Positions 58,450 to 64,000 of a stretch of 64,000 bases of DNA are shown piece after piece (the first letter of the stretch is position 1; every line of letters begins with the position of its first letter). Below the pieces are notes generated by a model, which was not told the DNA's origin, did no database searches, and worked only from the letters and a program-made list of their open reading frames with translations. The stretch is from Mycolicibacterium insubricum. GTDB lineage: Bacteria > Actinomycetota > Actinomycetes > Mycobacteriales > Mycobacteriaceae. The stretch spans positions 3,224,001-3,288,000 of the forward strand of contig NZ_AP022618.1 of the NCBI RefSeq assembly GCF_010731615.1. The letters run 5' to 3'. Made by a program: the position numbers and the translations under genes.

Positions 58450-59610
58450 CTAGTAGCGACGGGCGTTGTAGAACGGTCCGGCGCCGTCGAGCGGCACCAC
58501 CCGGACCGGCTGGCCGTAGGTGGAGGCGTGCACCACCAGGCCGTCACCGACGTAGATGCCGGTGTGCGAGGCGTCACCGTAGTAATTCACCACGTCGCCG
58601 GGCTGCAGATCGCTCCGGGAGACCGGCATGCCGCCGCGGGCCAGCGCCTGGCTGGAGTGCGGCAGTGAGACGCCGGCCTGCTGGAAGGCCCACATCACCA
58701 GGCCGGAGCAGTCGAACGCGCCGGGTCCGGCGGCGCCCCAGGAGTACGGAGATCCGACGCGGGTCAGCGCGGCCTGCACGACGGTGGAACCGAGCGGGCT
58801 GGCGGTCACCCCCTCGGGGGCCCCGACGTCGCCGGGCGGCACTGCGTCGGCAGGCGACTCGGGGGCGGCCTCGGGCGCGGGCGCATCGGGAGCAGCCTCG
58901 GGCAGTCCCGGCGCCGGAGCGGCCAGGATCGCGGGCGGCTGGACGGCCGGGGTCGGGTTGGCCCACTGGTTGCGCTGCTGGGGGGTCAGCACGTTGTACC
59001 GGGACTTCACCACGGCGATCTTGAGCGCCAGCGCGTTCTGCTTGTTCACCAGGTCGTTGCGGACGGCGACGGCGGCTTCGGTGGCGGTCTTGGCCTCGGC
59101 GGCGGACTTGGCCGAGGCGGCCTCGGCACGGTCGGCGTTGTCGCGGGCGGTCCGGAAGCTGGACATGGTGGTCTGCATCTGGGTATTGACCATGTCCTGG
59201 ACGGCGAGCTGGTCGATCAGGCCCTGCGGGGTGGTGGCAACCAGCAGGGCGTTGAACTCGTCGGTGCGGCCTCCCATGTAGGTGGCGACGGCAAACTTGT
59301 CAACATCGGTCTGGTAGTTGCCCAGCGTGGTCTTCGCCGACTCCGCGGTGGCCAGGTCCTGGGTGTGCTGGTTCTCCGCGGCGGTCTGCGCGGCGACCTT
59401 GCTGTTGAGATCGATCTGGGCGGCGTTGACGGCTTCGCTGGTCTGCTCGGCCTGACGGGTCAGGTCCCGGAGCTCGGCGAGCGGATCCTGGGCGGGGTCG
59501 GCGTGACCCACCGACATCAGTGTCCCGGACAACACTCCCACCGTCGCGATGACGGTGAGCACACGGGGTCTGAGCACGCGTTTAGCCAGGTCAATCCGTA
59601 CAAAGCTCAA
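58450..59610 (-). CDS. ripC: RipC-like NlpC/P60 peptidoglycan endopeptidase
   Basis: A 386-residue exported D,L-endopeptidase equivalent to Rv2190c. A signal peptide at residues about 10-37 is followed by a long coiled coil (about 45-205, DLTRQAEQTSEAVNAAQIDL and on) like that activated by FtsEX. A Pro/Ala linker (about 215-265) leads to the NlpC/P60 domain with catalytic Cys in FDCSGLVMWAF and His in SHTGIYVGDG and VVHAST. ATG 59610. The 177-base region upstream carries a direct repeat that may bind a regulator. Confidence 0.93.
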   Translation of the reverse strand: MSFVRIDLAKRVLRPRVLTVIATVGVLSGTLMSVGHADPAQDPLAELRDLTRQAEQTSEAVNAAQIDLNSKVAAQTAAENQHTQDLATAESAKTTLGNYQTDVDKFAVATYMGGRTDEFNALLVATTPQGLIDQLAVQDMVNTQMQTTMSSFRTARDNADRAEAASAKSAAEAKTATEAAVAVRNDLVNKQNALALKIAVVKSRYNVLTPQQRNQWANPTPAVQPPAILAAPAPGLPEAAPDAPAPEAAPESPADAVPPGDVGAPEGVTASPLGSTVVQAALTRVGSPYSWGAAGPGAFDCSGLVMWAFQQAGVSLPHSSQALARGGMPVSRSDLQPGDVVNYYGDASHTGIYVGDGLVVHASTYGQPVRVVPLDGAGPFYNARRY

Positions 59611-59681
59611 GATTTGTGTCCTTAAACTGCCTTCGGCGCGGAGTTGCCACGCCGCCGCCGAACCGCCTTAGGTCTCATTTA

Positions 59682-59697
59682 GGTTACGAAACGTCAC
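59682..59697 (-). promoter_or_regulatory. Candidate regulator-binding direct repeat upstream of ripC
   Basis: On the minus strand GTGACG (59697-59692) and GTAACC (59687-59682) form a direct repeat with a ten-base period, about 75-85 bases before the ripC start. The response regulator MtrA controls cell-wall hydrolases such as Rip proteins in mycobacteria and binds loose direct repeats of this type. The assignment is tentative. Confidence 0.3.
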
Positions 59698-59787
59698 CGG
59701 CGATGTCCAACGGGGCCGACTCAGACCCTCAAAGTTAACGGATATCGGGTTGCGGCGCCAATGCGTCGGCGGCGGCCCCGGGGCTCC

Positions 59788-60030
59788 TCAGGCCACCCCC
59801 GGCCGCCGGTCCCGGTGTACCGGGACCAGTCGCAGCCGCGGTGCCATACCGGCCTCGGCGAGCACCTCCAGCGCCGCCCGCTCGTCGGCCAGCAACGTCT
59901 CGGGCACCCCGAGCAGCACGCTGACCACGCAGTCGCGGCAGCCCGGACCGCGGACCGCACAGTCATCGCAGTCGATCACCATCGGCCCGTCGTCCGGGAA
60001 GTCCTGCCCGGTGGTCCTACCGTCTCGCAT
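59788..60030 (-). CDS. Small protein with paired CxxC motifs
   Basis: An 80-residue protein. Two CxxC-type pairs lie close together in VIDCDDCAVRGPGCRDCVVS, spaced as in small zinc or iron-sulfur binding folds. The rest is a hydrophilic helix pair (LLADERAALEVLAEAGMAPRL) and a basic tail. ATG 60030 has AAAGGA upstream; the longer open frame upstream lacks conservation. It is oriented toward ripC and divergent from the nuclease gene at 60225. Short Cys-rich proteins are found at this position in several mycobacteria, to my recollection. Function unknown. Confidence 0.65.
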   Translation of the reverse strand: MRDGRTTGQDFPDDGPMVIDCDDCAVRGPGCRDCVVSVLLGVPETLLADERAALEVLAEAGMAPRLRLVPVHRDRRPGVA

Positions 60031-60109
60031 CACGTGTCCTTTCGTCGTCGGTCGGGACGCTAGCGGGCAGCACCGACAACTCAATGTCAGTGCTGTCCGG
60101 TCCCGCCAA

Positions 60110-60202
60110 GCTCTTCGCGGCTCCGCGTGGGTAACCGTCACGCTCTTCGCGGCTCGTTCCTCGCCGCTCGACGTGCCGGGCCTCGCCGCTCGACTTGTCG
60201 GG
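60110..60202. repeat. Short direct repeats in the divergent region before the UvrC-like gene
   Basis: GCTCTTCGCGGCTC occurs at 60110-60123 and 60142-60155. A 22-bp unit beginning CCTCGCCGCTCGAC occurs at 60159-60180 and again at 60181-60202, with three differences. Together they make up about half of the 194-base intergenic region. They resemble the core of the 59-bp and 71-bp repeats only in their CGCTCG-rich composition. Confidence 0.7.
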
Positions 60203-60224
60203 GGCCCCCGCTACCGTCCCGGGC

Positions 60225-61917
60225 ATGACCGCTCAGCTGAGCTTCGCCGATCTCGACACCGGCGTGGACCTGGCGGCGACGATGTTCGTGGTGGTCGACC
60301 TGGAGACCACCGGCGGCAGCGCCGGCAACGACGCCATCACCGAGATCGGTGCGGTCAAGGTGCGCGGCGGGCAAGTGCTGGGGGAATTCGCCACCCTGGT
60401 CGACCCGGGCCGGGCGATCGCGCCCCGGGTGGTCGAGCTGACCGGCATCACCAGCGCCATGGTCCGCGACGCCCCGCGCATCGACGCGGTATTGCCGATG
60501 TTCCTGGAGTTCGCCGCCGGCGCGGTGCTGGTCGCCCACAACGCGGGCTTCGACATCGGGTTCCTCAAGGCCGCCGCCGCCGACTGCGGCATCGACTGGC
60601 CCCGGCCGCAGGTGCTGTGCACGGTGCGGCTGGCCCGACGGGTGCTCTCCCGCGACGAGGCGCCCAGCGTGCGGCTGGCGACGCTGGCCGGGCTGTTCGG
60701 CACCACGTGTCAACCCACCCACCGGGCGCTGGACGACGCCCGGACCACCGTCGAGGTGCTGCACGCGCTGCTCGAGCGGGTCGGCAACCAGGGCATCCAC
60801 AGCCTGCCCGAGCTGCGCGACTACCAGCAGAACGTCACCGGGGCGCAGCGCCGCAAGAAGTCGCTGGCCCGCGACCTGCCGCACCGGCCCGGCGTGTACC
60901 TGTTCCGCGGCCCAGGCGACGAGGTGCTCTACGTCGGCACCGCGGTGGATCTGCGCCGACGGGTGGGCCAGTACTTCACCGGCGCCGATCCGCGCAATCG
61001 GATGCGGGAGATGGTGAACCTCGCCGAGGCCGTCGACCACGTCGAATGCGCGCACGGGCTGGAAGCCGGGGTGCGCGAGCTGCGGCTGCTGGCCGCGCAC
61101 GCCCCGCCGTACAACCGGCGGTCGAAGTTCCCACAGCGCTGGTGGTGGCTGGCGCTGTCCGACGAGCCGTTCCCCCGGCTGCGCCCGGTGCGTCGGCCCG
61201 GACACGACCGGGTGCTCGGGCCGTTCTCCGCGCGCGCCGACGCCGCCGACACCGCCGCCCTGCTGACCCGGTTCACCGGTCTGCGCAGTTGCACGCACCG
61301 GCTGGGCCGCGGCGCCCGGCATGCCTGCGGCGAGCGTGAGGTGGCACCGTGCCCGGCCGCCCAGCACGCGACGGCCACCGAGTACGCGGCGGCGGTGGCC
61401 CGGGTGGCGGTGCTGATCGACGGCGACGACGCGGCGCCGCTGGCCGCCGCGGTGGCCCGCGTCGACGAGGTGGCCGCCGACGGGCGCTTCGAGACCGCCG
61501 CCCGGCTGCGCGATCACACCGCGACGGCCGTCGACGCGCTGTGGCGCGGCCAGCGGTTGCGCGCCCTGGTCGCGGTGGCGGAGCTGGTGGCGGCCGCACC
61601 GGATGGCATCGGCGGCTGGGAGCTGGCGGTCATCCGGCACGGCCGGCTGGCCGCAGCCGGGATCGCCGCCCGCGGGGTGCCACCGCTGCCGGTCGTCGAC
61701 GCGTTGTGCGCGGGCGCCCAGACCGTGCTGATGACCCCGGAGCCGTTCGGCGGCGCGCTCGTCGAGGAGACCGCCCTGCTGGCACGCTGGCTAGCCGGCC
61801 CGGGCGTGCGGATCGTGCGCGCCGACGACGGCTGGGCCACCCCGTCCGGGGCGGTGGGCCGCTGGGCCCAGTGGTCGCAGCGCGCCCGGTCGGCGCGCCG
61901 GGCCGCCGAGGCGGCGC

Positions 61918-61934
<17 letters not shown>
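60225..61934 (+). CDS. DEDDh exonuclease / GIY-YIG (UvrC-Cho-like) fusion nuclease
   Basis: A 569-residue protein of the Rv2191 type. The N-terminal DnaQ-like exonuclease (about 20-190) has [22 protein letters not shown] and [17 protein letters not shown] domain (about 218-300) follows with [20 protein letters not shown] and [10 protein letters not shown]. The rest resembles the UvrC middle region, but the HhH and RNase H endonuclease domain of UvrC are absent, as in Cho. It probably acts in DNA repair by 3' incision or end trimming. ATG 60225 was selected as start. The 3' end overlaps trpD convergently by 17 bases. Confidence 0.9.
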
Positions 61935-63717
<1,783 letters not shown>

Positions 63718-63781
63718 GTCCGCGGTGACACCCCTGCCCGAATCGACAAATCAGCCCAAGCCGACGAACAGGAGTGCTCGG

Positions 63782-64000
63782 TTGAATATCTCGCGGTTGT
63801 TCCCAGCGACCGGCGGTGACCGGTCCCGGCGCCGATGGCGCCGCCGGCTGGCCTCGGGTGTGATGCTGCTGGTGGCGCTGGCCATCGCCGGCACCGCGGC
63901 CGCGGTCTTCACCCCGCGCGCGCAGGTCGCCCAGGCCGACGAGTCCAACGCCGCCCTGAAGTTGGGCAAGCAGCTGTTCGACACCTCGTGCGTGTCGTGC
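63782..64000 (+). CDS. qcrC: QcrC, diheme cytochrome c subunit of the bc1 complex (5' part)
   Basis: The first 73 residues are in the window and the gene runs off the right edge. A basic N-terminus ([15 protein letters not shown]) precedes a signal-anchor helix [17 protein letters not shown]. The first haem c domain begins [15 protein letters not shown], the CxxC of the haem motif cut before its His. TTG 63782 is preferred because AGGAG lies eight bases upstream; an in-frame GTG at 63725 would add 19 residues. It is the menaquinol:cytochrome c reductase subunit that delivers electrons to the oxidase containing CtaE. Confidence 0.93.
   Translation, partial: MNISRLFPATGGDRSRRRWRRRLASGVMLLVALAIAGTAAAVFTPRAQVAQADESNAALKLGKQLFDTSCVSC

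Overview
The window is one continuous stretch of a high-GC actinobacterial chromosome. Gene content and order are those of Mycobacteriaceae: the division and cell-wall (dcw) cluster runs from mraZ to wag31, followed by the block that in Mycobacterium tuberculosis spans roughly Rv2169c to Rv2194. Species cannot be fixed from sequence alone. Several M. tuberculosis genes expected in this order are absent (Rv2172c-like and Rv2180c-like genes, and the PE_PGRS-type insert between pbpB and murE). A sigC/copper locus sits between aroG and the RNase AS gene instead. No tRNA, rRNA, IS element or CRISPR array was seen, and no gene-free stretch exceeds 300 bases.

Region 1 (1-13.3 kb) is accessory metabolism. 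It starts with a partial membrane-type protein, a membrane protein divergent from a TetR regulator, a PF10118-type metal-binding protein and an AraC regulator. An eight-gene minus-strand operon (12.1 to 4.2 kb) then encodes a complete acyl-CoA beta-oxidation set: SCP-x-like thiolase, SRPBCC protein, double-hotdog MaoC hydratase, SDR, acyl-CoA dehydrogenase, alpha/beta hydrolase, acyl-CoA ligase and a second SDR. A divergent AraC regulator lies upstream.

Region 2 (13.4-35.8 kb) is the dcw cluster, all on the minus strand: mraZ, rsmH, ftsL-like, pbpB, murE, murF, mraY, murD, ftsW, murG, murC, ftsQ, ftsZ, pgeF, yggS-like, sepF, yggT-like, wag31 and an acidic membrane protein. ATGA/GTGA overlaps join most neighbours. 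A period-10 array of GTGGGG-type MraZ boxes precedes mraZ, and an intrinsic terminator ends the gene upstream of it.

Region 3 (35.9-43.3 kb) holds a GNAT acetyltransferase, lppM, idsA2-like, mptA, the Rv2175c-like DNA-binding protein, pknL and aroG. A triplicated 59-bp repeat separates pknL and aroG.

Region 4 (43.4-49.2 kb) is a copper locus: zinc-finger anti-sigma-like membrane protein, CtaG/CopD membrane protein, CopZ-like chaperone, Cu(I) P-type ATPase (ctpB-like) and the ECF sigma factor SigC. This places in one locus what M. tuberculosis keeps at two sites.

Region 5 (49.2-64 kb) holds RNase AS, mptC-type mannosyltransferase, plsC, a coupled ArsA-like/SRPBCC block, fadD15, pimB, a HExxH protein, ripC, a Cys-rich small protein, a DEDDh/GIY-YIG nuclease, trpD, ctaE and the start of qcrC.

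The most unusual signals are two families of short dispersed repeats that sit in frame inside conserved genes. One is a ~71-bp imperfectly palindromic element in murD, in murE (opposite orientation) and at the start of pgeF, where a 13-bp flanking duplication is visible. The other is a 21-bp core shared by the RNase AS gene and an SRPBCC gene.
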